Assembly: GCA_016788165.1 (NCBI GenBank)
Contig: JAEUTH010000042.1
Span: 1-64,000 of the forward strand
Source of the DNA: Bacteroidia bacterium
GTDB taxonomy: Bacteria > Bacteroidota > Bacteroidia > AKYH767-A > OLB10
Length of the DNA: 64,000 nucleotides
Reading direction: 5' to 3'
The notes under the pieces were generated by a model. The model saw nothing but the letters and a program-made list of their open reading frames with translations, was not told the origin of the DNA and did no database searches. The position numbers and the translations under genes are program-made. Positions 26,430 through 35,711 of the stretch are shown piece after piece. Position 1 is the first letter of the stretch. Each line of letters begins with the position of its first letter.

Positions 26430-26945
26430 ATGAATCAAATTAAAGTAGCAAGTGCACTTACATTTAAGCCATACTTCCGATTTATTTTCAGACAAAATTT
26501 TTTAAAACCATTGCCCTTATTAATAGTACTGTTTGCATTGATAAACCTGTTTCTGCTTAGCAATTACTTTTTAAAATTTATGTATTTCGAACTAAAATAC
26601 CCTTGGTTTCAAATGATACTTGTATTAACGGTTTTTGTTATTACGCCCGTTTACTTTTATTACATCAATAAAAAACATTTTTATAAAACGCCTGATATTT
26701 CCGAAACCAAAACTTACGATATAAATGACGATGAAATAAAAATTAGTAATGTAAACAGTAATGTAACTATAGCCTGGAATCAGTTATACAGAATATCCGA
26801 ATCGCGCGATTTTATTATTATTTATTTTGATTATGCAACTGCGTACCTGATTAACAAAGCACACTTTCAATCAACGGACGATTTAAATACGCTTTATGCT
26901 ATTGTTAAATCGAAACCCGGCTTGTTGCAGGATATGTTGAAATAA
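26430..26945 (+). CDS. YcxB-like membrane protein
   Basis: A 171-aa protein. Two hydrophobic helices (PLLIVLFALINLFLLSNYF and FQMILVLTVFVITPVYFYYI) precede a cytosolic C-terminal domain. In that domain, KTYDINDDEIKISNVNSNVT, IAWNQLYRISESRDFIIIYF and AYLINKAHFQSTDDLNTLYA match the YcxB-like pattern. The function of this family is not established. It starts 3 bases after lpxB and 27 bases before comEC, so it is read as part of that operon. Confidence 0.75.
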   Translation: MNQIKVASALTFKPYFRFIFRQNFLKPLPLLIVLFALINLFLLSNYFLKFMYFELKYPWFQMILVLTVFVITPVYFYYINKKHFYKTPDISETKTYDINDDEIKISNVNSNVTIAWNQLYRISESRDFIIIYFDYATAYLINKAHFQSTDDLNTLYAIVKSKPGLLQDMLK

Positions 26946-26972
26946 TCACTTTTATAATTTATTTTAGATGGG

Positions 26973-29129
26973 TTGAAAAAGAAAACCCATAACCATCCGG
27001 TAAAAATAAAACCGTTACCATTTAAATGGAATACAGTTCCATTGCTCAGACTGCTGATAGCATTTGTATTGGGCATTGTGTTGCAAATTTTTATGCTGTT
27101 TGATGCCACTACCCTGCTTACACTAGTAAGCTTGGCCGTTTCAATTTTTCTAACTATAGCAATATACTACAAATATAATAAGAACTACGCAAAGCGTTGG
27201 CTATATGGTTTTACGGGCTCATTGCTGTTTATGTGTTTGGGTATGAGCATCACTTTTGTGCAAAGCCATTTAAATTATCAAAGTCACTATTCAAATATTA
27301 AATCAAATCAATACGTTGTAAAATTAATCGAACCCGTTGTAGTTAAGCCTCGTTCAGTTAAACTAATTGTTGAAGTTGTAGCTGCAGGCAATCCATTACA
27401 ACGTACTACCGGCAAATTGCTTTGCTATCTGCAATCATCTGTACAAGCAACTGCGCTAAAATATGGTGACATTTTAGTTTTTAACGGCTCGCTTCAAACC
27501 ATTAATGCCCCGGCTAACCCTGCAGAATTTAACTACAAACGATTTTTATACTTCCATCAGATATTTAGCCAGGTGTATTTAAAGCCTACGCAATGGAAGT
27601 TAGTTAGCAGCAACAACGGCAATGCTTTGTTTACATACTCTTACGAACTACGCCAAAAGCTTGTTAACGTTTTTAAAACGTATTTGAGCGACACACGTTT
27701 AATTGCAGTTGCATCTGCCTTAACCGTAGGTTATGACGATAATATTGACATAGAATTAATGCAAGCCTATGCAAGTGCTGGTGCATTACATGTGCTAAGT
27801 GTTTCGGGTATGCATGTGGGCCTTGTGTATGGTGTATTGGTTTTTTTGTTGGCATTTATGGACAAACACAAATGGCTAAAACATCTGAAATTTCTGTTGC
27901 TCATTTTATTTTTAATGTTCTATGCCATATTAACCGGCATGTCGCCAAGCGTTATGCGCTCGGCAGCTATGCTTTGCTTTGTGATATTGGGGCAATGGAT
28001 TGGCAAACAAAATTTAGTGTACAATACACTTACCATATCGGCCATTGTACTGTTATGCTATAACCCTTTTTACATTACCGAAGTTGGTTTTCAGCTTTCT
28101 TATGCTGCCGTTTTTGGTATTGTTTATCTGCATCCGCTCATTAATAAATGGTATGAACCCACAACATTTATAGCCCGCCAAATCTGGACAATTACAAGTG
28201 TATCGTTAGCAGCACAATTATTAACTTTTCCATTAGGGTTGTTATATTTTCATCAGTTTCCCATACTGTTTATCATATCTAATTTAATTGTGATACCCTG
28301 CAGTACAGTTGTAATTTTTGCAGGCATTGCATTGCTACTTGTTTCCTTTTTTGTTGGCTTGCCGGTATTTGCCTGGATAGCCGTTGCAATAGCCAAGTTA
28401 CTAACAATTACTATCTCATTCATTAATTTTGTGGTTTTAAGAATTGATGCATGGCCACAAAGTATTATTAACGGCATTTCGATTTCCATTGCCGAAACAT
28501 GGATAATTTACCTGATAATTTTTATTGGTGTTTCGTTTTTGGTGCAACAAAAAGCCCAACAGTTAAGTGCTATTTTAATTGCCTGTATTGTATTAGCATG
28601 TATGCAACTATTTGAAAACTTTCAAATTTACAATCAAAAACAACTGGTAGTTTACAGTGTAAAAAAGCACAGAGCCATTGATTTTATTAATGGCAAACAG
28701 CATTACTTTATTGCGGATAGCAGTTTGTTGGCCGATAAAAGTAAATTACTGTTTCATGTGATACATTACTGGTGGGAAACATCAGTAGAGCCCAAGCAAG
28801 CTGATATATCACAAAAGCATATTTTGAAGGATAAACATTATTTCAGAAACCAAAATATTATAAATTTCAACCAAAAAAAGATATTGCTAATTGATAGCAA
28901 CCTGCAACAATTTAATACAAACAATAAAATTAACTTTGACTATGGTATCATTAGTCATTGCAGGCCAATGCAAGTAATACAAAGCACAACCTGGGCCAAT
29001 TGCAAGCAATACATAGCCGATGCAACTTTATCGAAGAAAGATCTGAATGAACTAACTGCTTGGGCAAGAAAAAAGCAAATAATCTTTTATAATGTGCAAA
29101 CACAAGGCGCATTTATGGCGCGCTGGTAA
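26973..29129 (+). CDS. comEC: ComEC/Rec2-like DNA-uptake channel protein
   Basis: A 718-aa polytopic membrane protein. It has an N-terminal DUF4131-type region with three helices and a soluble OB-like part (YVVKLIEPVVVKPRSVKLIV). The Competence domain (about 230-540) follows, with YASAGALHVLSVSGMHVGLV, LTGMSPSVMRSAAMLCFV and EVGFQLSYAAVFGIVYLHP. ComEC carries single-stranded DNA across the inner membrane in natural competence. The C-terminal 170 residues correspond in position to the metallo-beta-lactamase-like domain but show no HxHxDH motif, so nuclease activity is unlikely there. The start is a TTG at 26973; the ATG five bases before it is out of frame and stops at once. No other competence genes are near. 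Confidence 0.88.
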   Translation: MKKKTHNHPVKIKPLPFKWNTVPLLRLLIAFVLGIVLQIFMLFDATTLLTLVSLAVSIFLTIAIYYKYNKNYAKRWLYGFTGSLLFMCLGMSITFVQSHLNYQSHYSNIKSNQYVVKLIEPVVVKPRSVKLIVEVVAAGNPLQRTTGKLLCYLQSSVQATALKYGDILVFNGSLQTINAPANPAEFNYKRFLYFHQIFSQVYLKPTQWKLVSSNNGNALFTYSYELRQKLVNVFKTYLSDTRLIAVASALTVGYDDNIDIELMQAYASAGALHVLSVSGMHVGLVYGVLVFLLAFMDKHKWLKHLKFLLLILFLMFYAILTGMSPSVMRSAAMLCFVILGQWIGKQNLVYNTLTISAIVLLCYNPFYITEVGFQLSYAAVFGIVYLHPLINKWYEPTTFIARQIWTITSVSLAAQLLTFPLGLLYFHQFPILFIISNLIVIPCSTVVIFAGIALLLVSFFVGLPVFAWIAVAIAKLLTITISFINFVVLRIDAWPQSIINGISISIAETWIIYLIIFIGVSFLVQQKAQQLSAILIACIVLACMQLFENFQIYNQKQLVVYSVKKHRAIDFINGKQHYFIADSSLLADKSKLLFHVIHYWWETSVEPKQADISQKHILKDKHYFRNQNIINFNQKKILLIDSNLQQFNTNNKINFDYGIISHCRPMQVIQSTTWANCKQYIADATLSKKDLNELTAWARKKQIIFYNVQTQGAFMARW

Positions 29130-29162
29130 CTTTACTTTAACCAATTAGCATGCTATTAAGTA

Positions 29163-29192
29163 TTGGCCTAAAAACCAAATAATGTAGGTTTG
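29163..29192 (+). promoter_or_regulatory. Promoter of the S9 peptidase gene
   Basis: TTG (29163-29165), 19 bases, then TAGGTTTG (29185-29192): an exact match to the Bacteroidota sigma-ABfr consensus. The ATG lies 23 bases after the -7 box. Confidence 0.7.
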
Positions 29193-29215
29193 ACACAACT
29201 TAAACACCTATCGTT

Positions 29216-31393
29216 ATGAAAAAATTGTTTGTCTATTTATGTTTTGTAACAGTTACTGTACATGCACAGCAAAATATTACCCTTGAAGACATTTTTGTTA
29301 AAGGCAGTTTCAGATCAAAATCGTACCACATTCAAACTCTGAACGATGATAAACAGTTTGTTAAAGAAGAAGTTGATAGCGTAACCAAGCATAATAATTT
29401 AAATTGTTATGACATCCTATCGGGAGCTAAAACAAAAACAATGTTTAACGGAAGTGATTTAAAAATCAACGGTAAAGTTATTGACTACGATAATTTTACG
29501 CTAAGCGTTGACGAAAAGAAAATATTATTCAGTGCCGAAACCGAAGCCATATACCGTCATAGTACACAAGCGCTGCATTATGTGTTCGATTTGGAAACCA
29601 AAAAAATTACCGACCTGTCAACTGCAGGAAAAGTTATGCTTTGCACACTATCACCCGATGGCAATAAAGTTGCGTATGTACGCGATAATAATTTATATAT
29701 CAGAAATCTGACCGCATTGCATGAAGAAATGATAACACATGATGGTCTAAAAAATCACATAATTAATGGGGCGCCTGACTGGGTTTATGAAGAAGAGTTT
29801 TCGTTTAACAAAGGTTTTGAGTGGAGCCCTGATGGTAAAAAAATTGCATTCATGCGCTTTGATGAATCGGCAGTGAAAGAATTTACAATTACCTATTATG
29901 ACTCATTGTATCCGCGTCAGGAAAAATACAAATACCCCAAGGCCGGTGAAACAAACAGTACTGTACAAGTGATAATTATTGATTTAGAAAATGGCAAACA
30001 AACCCAGGCCGATTTAGGTACTGAAAAAGACCAGTATGTACCACGTATTGGCTGGACTGCCAATGCCGACATATTATATGTTTACAAACTTAACCGCCTG
30101 CAAAACAAATTAGATGTTTTAACCGTAAACAACCAAACAGGTAAAACCCAATTACTATTTACCGAAACAGACAAAACCTACATTGACATTGACAACAGTG
30201 CACAAATATATTTTACAGCAGATGGTAAAAATTTTATTTGGTCGAGTTATGAAAGTGGATACAATAATTTATGGTGGTATGATATAAGCGGTAAAAAAAT
30301 TAAACCTTTAACACAACTAAAAAAGGATGTACTACAGTTTTATGGTTATAACGAAAAACTAAAAACAGCCTATTACCAAAGCTATGAAAACACTCCGGTT
30401 GATAAACAAATTTATAGTGTAACGCTTAATGGCAAAACCCAATTGCTTAGTTACAATAAAGGAAGCAATACCGCCTTTTTTAGCAATGGATTTTCATACT
30501 TCGTTAATGCCCACAGCGATGCCAACCATGCTGCCAAATATGAGTTGTATAAAACAAATACAGGCAAAGTTGTTAGGTTGTTAGAAGACAATGCTGCACT
30601 AAACAATAAAATACAGAGTGGACATTTAAGCGAAAAAACCTTTTTTACTATACCCAACCGAAATGGCACAGCCTTGCAAGCATGGATGATTAAACCTGCT
30701 GATTTTGATGCATCAAAAAAGTATCCGGTACTAATGTATGTGTATGGTGGGCCGGGTGCGCCTACGGTTAATAATACGGCACCATCGGGACGAGATTTTT
30801 GGTATTACCTGTTGGCACAAAAAGGTTACATTATTGTTTCGGTTGATAACAGAGGAACTACCAAACAAGGCTATGAGTTTTTACGAAGCACTTACATGCA
30901 ATTAGGAAAACATGAATGCGAAGATCAAATTGATGCTGCTAAGTGGTTGGGTAGCCAGGCTTATGTGGATGCAAAACGTATTGGTATTTGGGGCTGGAGT
31001 TTTGGCGGATATCTGACAGCGCTTTGCATGGCAAAAGGCAATGATGTTTTTAAAGCAGGCATGTCGGTAGCACCGGTTACGAATTGGCGCTTTTATGATA
31101 GTATTTATACAGAGCGTTATTTACGTACACCACAGCAAAACGCTTCGGGTTATGATGATAATTCGCCCATAAATTTTGCCGAAAAGATTAAAGGCCGTTT
31201 TTTATTAGTGCATGGCACAGCCGATGATAATGTACATTATCAAAACACCATGATGTTTGCAAACAAACTTATTAAACACAATGTTAGTTTCGAAAGCATG
31301 AATTATCCAAACCGGAACCACGGCATTAACGGGGGTGGTGCTACCATGCATATATATAATTTAATGACAAACTTTGTTTTAAATAACTTATAG
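29216..31393 (+). CDS. Dipeptidyl peptidase IV-type S9 peptidase
   Basis: A 725-aa exported serine peptidase with a signal peptide (residues 1-18, ending VHAQQ). The N-terminal propeller has the DPP-IV mark PDWVYEEEFSF, whose two glutamates bind the substrate amino end. The C-terminal alpha/beta hydrolase has GIWGWSFGGYLTAL (nucleophile Ser595), VHGTADDNVHYQN (Asp at 670-671) and NRNHGINGGG (His702). The triad and the Glu pair are complete, so it should release Xaa-Pro (or Xaa-Ala) dipeptides from peptides in the periplasm. It has its own consensus promoter. It converges with the patatin gene, whose stop is 5 bases away. Confidence 0.93.
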   Translation: MKKLFVYLCFVTVTVHAQQNITLEDIFVKGSFRSKSYHIQTLNDDKQFVKEEVDSVTKHNNLNCYDILSGAKTKTMFNGSDLKINGKVIDYDNFTLSVDEKKILFSAETEAIYRHSTQALHYVFDLETKKITDLSTAGKVMLCTLSPDGNKVAYVRDNNLYIRNLTALHEEMITHDGLKNHIINGAPDWVYEEEFSFNKGFEWSPDGKKIAFMRFDESAVKEFTITYYDSLYPRQEKYKYPKAGETNSTVQVIIIDLENGKQTQADLGTEKDQYVPRIGWTANADILYVYKLNRLQNKLDVLTVNNQTGKTQLLFTETDKTYIDIDNSAQIYFTADGKNFIWSSYESGYNNLWWYDISGKKIKPLTQLKKDVLQFYGYNEKLKTAYYQSYENTPVDKQIYSVTLNGKTQLLSYNKGSNTAFFSNGFSYFVNAHSDANHAAKYELYKTNTGKVVRLLEDNAALNNKIQSGHLSEKTFFTIPNRNGTALQAWMIKPADFDASKKYPVLMYVYGGPGAPTVNNTAPSGRDFWYYLLAQKGYIIVSVDNRGTTKQGYEFLRSTYMQLGKHECEDQIDAAKWLGSQAYVDAKRIGIWGWSFGGYLTALCMAKGNDVFKAGMSVAPVTNWRFYDSIYTERYLRTPQQNASGYDDNSPINFAEKIKGRFLLVHGTADDNVHYQNTMMFANKLIKHNVSFESMNYPNRNHGINGGGATMHIYNLMTNFVLNNL

Positions 31394-31398
31394 CATTT

Positions 31399-33690
31399 TT
31401 AATCCAAAGCTCTTTTATTAAATAGTATGTATCCGAAGTGGAACATAATGCCTATTGGGTCGTCAAAATCCTGATAATAGTTAATACCTAAACTGGCCGG
31501 ACCAACCGGTGTGTGGTAAATGGCATCGAATGACCCAATAAAATAACGCTTAGCCCAGGCATCGCCATAGTTGGGTTTATCATTATTAATACCCGGCAAT
31601 ATTTCCTGATAAGGCTGAAACGCGTAACCCTCTAATCGCAAATCAAAATTACGGAAAGGAGTATAAACAGTTTTTAAACCTAATCCACCATAATTATGTG
31701 AATGATATTGTGGCAAAAAAATAGTTTTGGTTTCGGCTATCGGTTGAAAAACCGGTGCAGCCAAAATACTTGCTGTGTAATTGGCAAAAAAACCTTGCGT
31801 ACTTGCAACCAGCTCGGTTAAAAATGCAAATCGAACGGGGCCTGCTTTTGCAAAGTAGTTTTCGTACGAAAACTTAAATTGTAACCATTGGTGTGATGCC
31901 CTTATCGTATCTTGGTTTATACTGTTTGTCCCGGGCATGGTGCGCTCATCGCCCGAAACAAAACGCAAGCCGAATGAAATGTATGAGCCTTGATTTGCAT
32001 ACATTTTTTTATTAAGCGTATTGCGCTCATAATTTAACGCCACAGTAAATCCATAAAACTTGGTTATGTCGGCTGTATCGGCTTGCGAAAAACTTCGTGT
32101 TTGATAGTAGCTTTCACGGATATTAAAGTAAGATGCATCGCCATAAATTTTACCAATTTGTCGTGATGGAACACCCAACCGAATGCCTGTTTTCCAATCG
32201 TCTTGAATTAAGTATGCAGGCTTAATATCTTCTAATAACAAACTGCTGCTGCGGTAGTAGTTAAAGCTGTTAAAAGTAATTTCAGGTTGTATAAAATACG
32301 GATGCTTGCCCGGTATATCAATACGCAAACTTGCATGACCTGAATTATAAAGTTTGCCAAAGTATATATTACCGTATGCACGATAGGAAAACCGGTTTAG
32401 CCATTGATATTGCACACCAATAAAACCTGTATTAATAGGTCTTGATGAAAAATTGCCGCCAAAATCAACCTGCAAATCTTTATTGCGTTTTACATCTGCA
32501 CGTAAATCATACAAATTAGTTGAGTCATTATATGTAAGGATGGGAAAAATCTGACGTATGTTATCATTGGCTACTAAGCGCGAAAAGTTGCGCGATAAAT
32601 AATAGGATATCAGCTTTTTGTTTTGCTGACGCAGTGTTTTTTCAATATACTCTTGCTGGCCTTTATTAACGCCACTCACTTCAATTTTACCAACTTCTAT
32701 GGCTTGCTGGCCGGTAAAAAAGGCAGCTCGTTTTAATTGCAACGTGTCGGAATAAATACGTGTTTTTATACTTTGCAAAATTAATGGCAATTGTTTTTTT
32801 GTTGCTTCATAACCTGCTTCTATAGCGGCTTTTGCATCTTCAAAATCAAAAATTCCGACCGAGCTTTCAGGCACAATAAGAATATCTGTGGGCCTCGGTA
32901 CGTTATAGTTAGTTGGTCGTTGTACAATCATGGTGCGCACTTGCGATAGTAAATTATCTTCAACTACCACTGCTTCATCATTGCCAACCGAACTTCCGAT
33001 TATTATATCGGGGTTATAGGTATTTAACATCAAATCGCATGGAAAGTTATCGTATAAACCGCCATCAAACATAACACGACCATCAACCGCTACAGGCGAT
33101 AAATAAAATGGGAATGCCATAGAAGCACGCACAGCACGTGCCAAATCGCCATGCGAAAAAATAACCGGCTCTCGGTTTTTTATGTCAGATGCCACACACC
33201 TGAAGGGAACAAACAGCGAATCAAAATTACCTTTTGCTTTTGCAACTGCAGGTGCATAGCTCTCCATAAGGGCATAATCAATTGCACTTGACTTAATAAC
33301 GCTTTCGGGCAAGCGCATGCGCAAAATACTATCGTACGAAAATTTAATTGTTACCCATGATGCATCGGGATCTTTATCATTAAAAAAATACAACTGATTG
33401 ATATTTTTTTTCCCGTTCGAACGGTCGATAACTTCTTTGCTGGTAACTAAATCTTCTATTTGTTTAGGCGATAAGCCAATGGCATACATACTGCCCACCA
33501 ATGCACCCATACTGGTGCCGGTTATATAATGCACAGGTATATTATTTTCTTCGAGGGCTTTTAGTACACCTATGTGTGAGTAAGCGCGTGCACCGCCACC
33601 ACTTAAAACCAAACCTACACTTTGGCCAAATGCACCACTCAAATTGGTAATTATAAACAGGATGATAAGTAGTCGTACCAGCATACGCAT
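31399..33690 (-). CDS. Patatin-like phospholipase with BamA-like barrel
   Basis: A 763-aa outer-membrane protein of the PlpD/RssA-like patatin group. A signal peptide (residues 1-23) is followed by the patatin domain: VGLVLSGGGARAYSHIGVLK (oxyanion loop), ITGTSMGALVGSMYAIG (nucleophile Ser60) and the DG dyad in FDGGLYDNFPCD. Next comes a POTRA-like spacer (IEVGKIEVSGVNKGQQEYIE). Finally there is a beta-barrel of the D15/surface-antigen type with many alternating aromatic strands, ending in FHFGYILFNKRALD. It probably hydrolyses membrane lipids at the surface or periplasm. A TTG precedes the chosen ATG at 33690. Next upstream in the same direction are the NlpC/P60 and rlmD genes, 70 bases away. 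Confidence 0.9.
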   Translation of the reverse strand: MRMLVRLLIILFIITNLSGAFGQSVGLVLSGGGARAYSHIGVLKALEENNIPVHYITGTSMGALVGSMYAIGLSPKQIEDLVTSKEVIDRSNGKKNINQLYFFNDKDPDASWVTIKFSYDSILRMRLPESVIKSSAIDYALMESYAPAVAKAKGNFDSLFVPFRCVASDIKNREPVIFSHGDLARAVRASMAFPFYLSPVAVDGRVMFDGGLYDNFPCDLMLNTYNPDIIIGSSVGNDEAVVVEDNLLSQVRTMIVQRPTNYNVPRPTDILIVPESSVGIFDFEDAKAAIEAGYEATKKQLPLILQSIKTRIYSDTLQLKRAAFFTGQQAIEVGKIEVSGVNKGQQEYIEKTLRQQNKKLISYYLSRNFSRLVANDNIRQIFPILTYNDSTNLYDLRADVKRNKDLQVDFGGNFSSRPINTGFIGVQYQWLNRFSYRAYGNIYFGKLYNSGHASLRIDIPGKHPYFIQPEITFNSFNYYRSSSLLLEDIKPAYLIQDDWKTGIRLGVPSRQIGKIYGDASYFNIRESYYQTRSFSQADTADITKFYGFTVALNYERNTLNKKMYANQGSYISFGLRFVSGDERTMPGTNSINQDTIRASHQWLQFKFSYENYFAKAGPVRFAFLTELVASTQGFFANYTASILAAPVFQPIAETKTIFLPQYHSHNYGGLGLKTVYTPFRNFDLRLEGYAFQPYQEILPGINNDKPNYGDAWAKRYFIGSFDAIYHTPVGPASLGINYYQDFDDPIGIMFHFGYILFNKRALD

Positions 33691-33760
33691 CAATAACGAT
33701 TACGAAATTAGAAAATTGAAAGGCTTGTAATTTTTTTTACTTAAATGTTATCAGCAAGTG

Positions 33761-34240
33761 TTATTTGATAACTCCAAACCCGGCAAAACGATTTTTCCAA
33801 TAGGGTTCATTTACATCGCTTATTATAATGCCTTTTGATGAGCTTGCATGTGCAAATTTGTTATCGCCCAGATAAATACCAACATGCGATACTCGTTTTC
33901 GGCCCAGTTTAAAAAAAATTAAATCGCCTTGTGCAGCAGTAAACATTTTAGTAATGGTACAGCTACGATACAATTCGTCAGCAGTACCGTCAATGTTTTG
34001 CCCGAATGCATAGTTGTAAATAGTAATTGCAAAACGCGAGCAATCAATGCCATCTTCGTTACTGCCGGCCAAGCGATATTTGGTACCTAACCATAAATCA
34101 ACACAATCAAATAACCTGGGTTGGCTTACCGAAGTAACCCGATATCCAAATGCTTGCGTATAGTATGCCGTATCATATCCCTGCCCATTACAAACCATGT
34201 AAACACAACAAAATAACAATATGATACCTAAACGTTTCAT
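33761..34240 (-). CDS. NlpC/P60 cell-wall peptidase
   Basis: A 159-aa exported cysteine peptidase that cleaves peptide bonds in peptidoglycan stem peptides. The signal peptide (MKRLGIILLFCCVYMVCNGQ) contains cysteines that could act as a lipobox, but no clear LxxC is present. The catalytic triad is visible: Cys67 in DGIDCSRF, His119 in RVSHVGIYLG and His131 in FAHASSSKG. The domain is minimal, with no SH3 or LysM part. It starts one base after the end of rlmD and is probably translated from the same message, an unrelated pairing typical of compact operons. Confidence 0.9.
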   Translation of the reverse strand: MKRLGIILLFCCVYMVCNGQGYDTAYYTQAFGYRVTSVSQPRLFDCVDLWLGTKYRLAGSNEDGIDCSRFAITIYNYAFGQNIDGTADELYRSCTITKMFTAAQGDLIFFKLGRKRVSHVGIYLGDNKFAHASSSKGIIISDVNEPYWKNRFAGFGVIK

Positions 34241-34241
34241 A

Positions 34242-35627
34242 TTATTTTAATAGTAACAGGACTACATTTTCAACATGGTGTGTGTGCGGAAACATATCTA
34301 CAGGTTGTATTTCAGCAACCTTATAGTTTTGGGCAAGCAGTGCAATATCGCGTGCCTGTGTAGCAACATTACAGCTTACATATACAATGCGTGCAGCACC
34401 ACTTTGGTTTAGCATTTCAACTACTTTGGCATGCATACCTGCCCGGGGCGGATCGGTAATTATTACTTCGGGATAACCATGTTGATTAAAAAAATCCGGT
34501 GTAAGCATATCTTTTATATCACCTGCAAAAAAAGTGGTGTTGCTTATATTGTTTATGGATGCATTAATGCGCGCATCATCAATTGCCGAAGGCACATATT
34601 CAATACCGATTACTTTTTGTGCCTGAGCAGCTATAAAGTTAGCTATGGTTCCGGTGCCGGTATATAAATCGTAAACTATTTGCTTGCCTGTAAGTTGTGC
34701 AAATTTTCGGGTTACTTGATATAATGTTAATGCCTGGCTGCTGTTGGTTTGAAAAAATGATTTGGGGCCCATGCGATAAACAAGTCCTTCTAACGATTCT
34801 TCAATATAGGGATTGCCGGCATAAAGCACAAAATCCAAGTCATAGATACTATCATTTTTCTTTTTATTGATAGCATACATTAAACAGGTTATCTGACTAA
34901 ATTTTTGATGTAACGCTTCTAATAAATCATTGCGATTGGTTTCAACATCTTCGCTAAAAATAACCGATACCATCCATTGGCCTAAACTGGAATTTCTGAT
35001 TATCAAATTACGCATTAATCCAACCTGCCGCTTTAAGTCGAAAAATGGGTAGTTATGTTTGATACAAAATTCTCGCACAAAATTGCGGATTTGATTACTT
35101 AAATCATCTTGCAAATAACATTTATCAATATTAAGTATTTTATCAAATCTGCCTTTTATATGAAAGCCCAAAGCGGGTACCTTATCACTTTCCTGGTTAG
35201 CACGTTCTTCGTTGGTAAGCCATTTTACTTTGCTGAATGTAAACTCTAACTTATTGCGGTAGTATTTTGTTTGTGCAGAGGCTATAATATTTTGCGTAGG
35301 CACATCGGATATGTAAGCCAAACGTTTTAAAGTTTCGGTTACTTGTTGTTGTTTAAAAAACAATTGTTGTTCATAGGTAAGGTACTGCCATTTGCATCCA
35401 CCACAAATGCCAAAATGTTCGCAAAAAGGTTCAATACGATGGGCTGATGGTTGCACCATCTCTGTAATGAATGCTTCGGCAAAGTTTTTATTCTTTTTAA
35501 ACACATGCACATTTACAACATCACCGGGAACCGCTTTTTCGACAAATACCACTAAATCATTAAACTTGCCTACTGCCCTACCCTCGTCAGCAATATCGGT
35601 TATCAGTAAATTTTGTATTGATTTCAT
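34242..35627 (-). CDS. rlmD: 23S rRNA (uracil-1939-C5)-methyltransferase RlmD
   Basis: A 461-aa TrmA-family RNA methyltransferase. An N-terminal TRAM domain (about 5-60) is followed by a 4Fe-4S site: Cys69, Cys75 and Cys78 in FCEHFGICGGCKWQY, with the fourth, Cys170, in ILNIDKCYLQ. The SAM site is VYDLYTGTGTIANFIAAQAQ, then ITDPPRAGMHAKVVEML. The nucleophile Cys is in IVYVSCNVATQARDI and the final block is PVDMFPHTHHVENVVLL. It uses SAM to methylate U1939 (or a related uracil, as in RlmCD) of 23S rRNA. A TAATTTTG box at plus 35656-35663 lies 29 bases before the start, without a matching -33. Confidence 0.9.
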   Translation of the reverse strand: MKSIQNLLITDIADEGRAVGKFNDLVVFVEKAVPGDVVNVHVFKKNKNFAEAFITEMVQPSAHRIEPFCEHFGICGGCKWQYLTYEQQLFFKQQQVTETLKRLAYISDVPTQNIIASAQTKYYRNKLEFTFSKVKWLTNEERANQESDKVPALGFHIKGRFDKILNIDKCYLQDDLSNQIRNFVREFCIKHNYPFFDLKRQVGLMRNLIIRNSSLGQWMVSVIFSEDVETNRNDLLEALHQKFSQITCLMYAINKKKNDSIYDLDFVLYAGNPYIEESLEGLVYRMGPKSFFQTNSSQALTLYQVTRKFAQLTGKQIVYDLYTGTGTIANFIAAQAQKVIGIEYVPSAIDDARINASINNISNTTFFAGDIKDMLTPDFFNQHGYPEVIITDPPRAGMHAKVVEMLNQSGAARIVYVSCNVATQARDIALLAQNYKVAEIQPVDMFPHTHHVENVVLLLLK

Positions 35628-35711
35628 TTTGTTGTGTTTATTTTACAAAAGGCTGCAAAATTATAAAAGGCAAAATATGTGATGCGTTAAAAATTGCTTT
35701 AATTAGCATAT

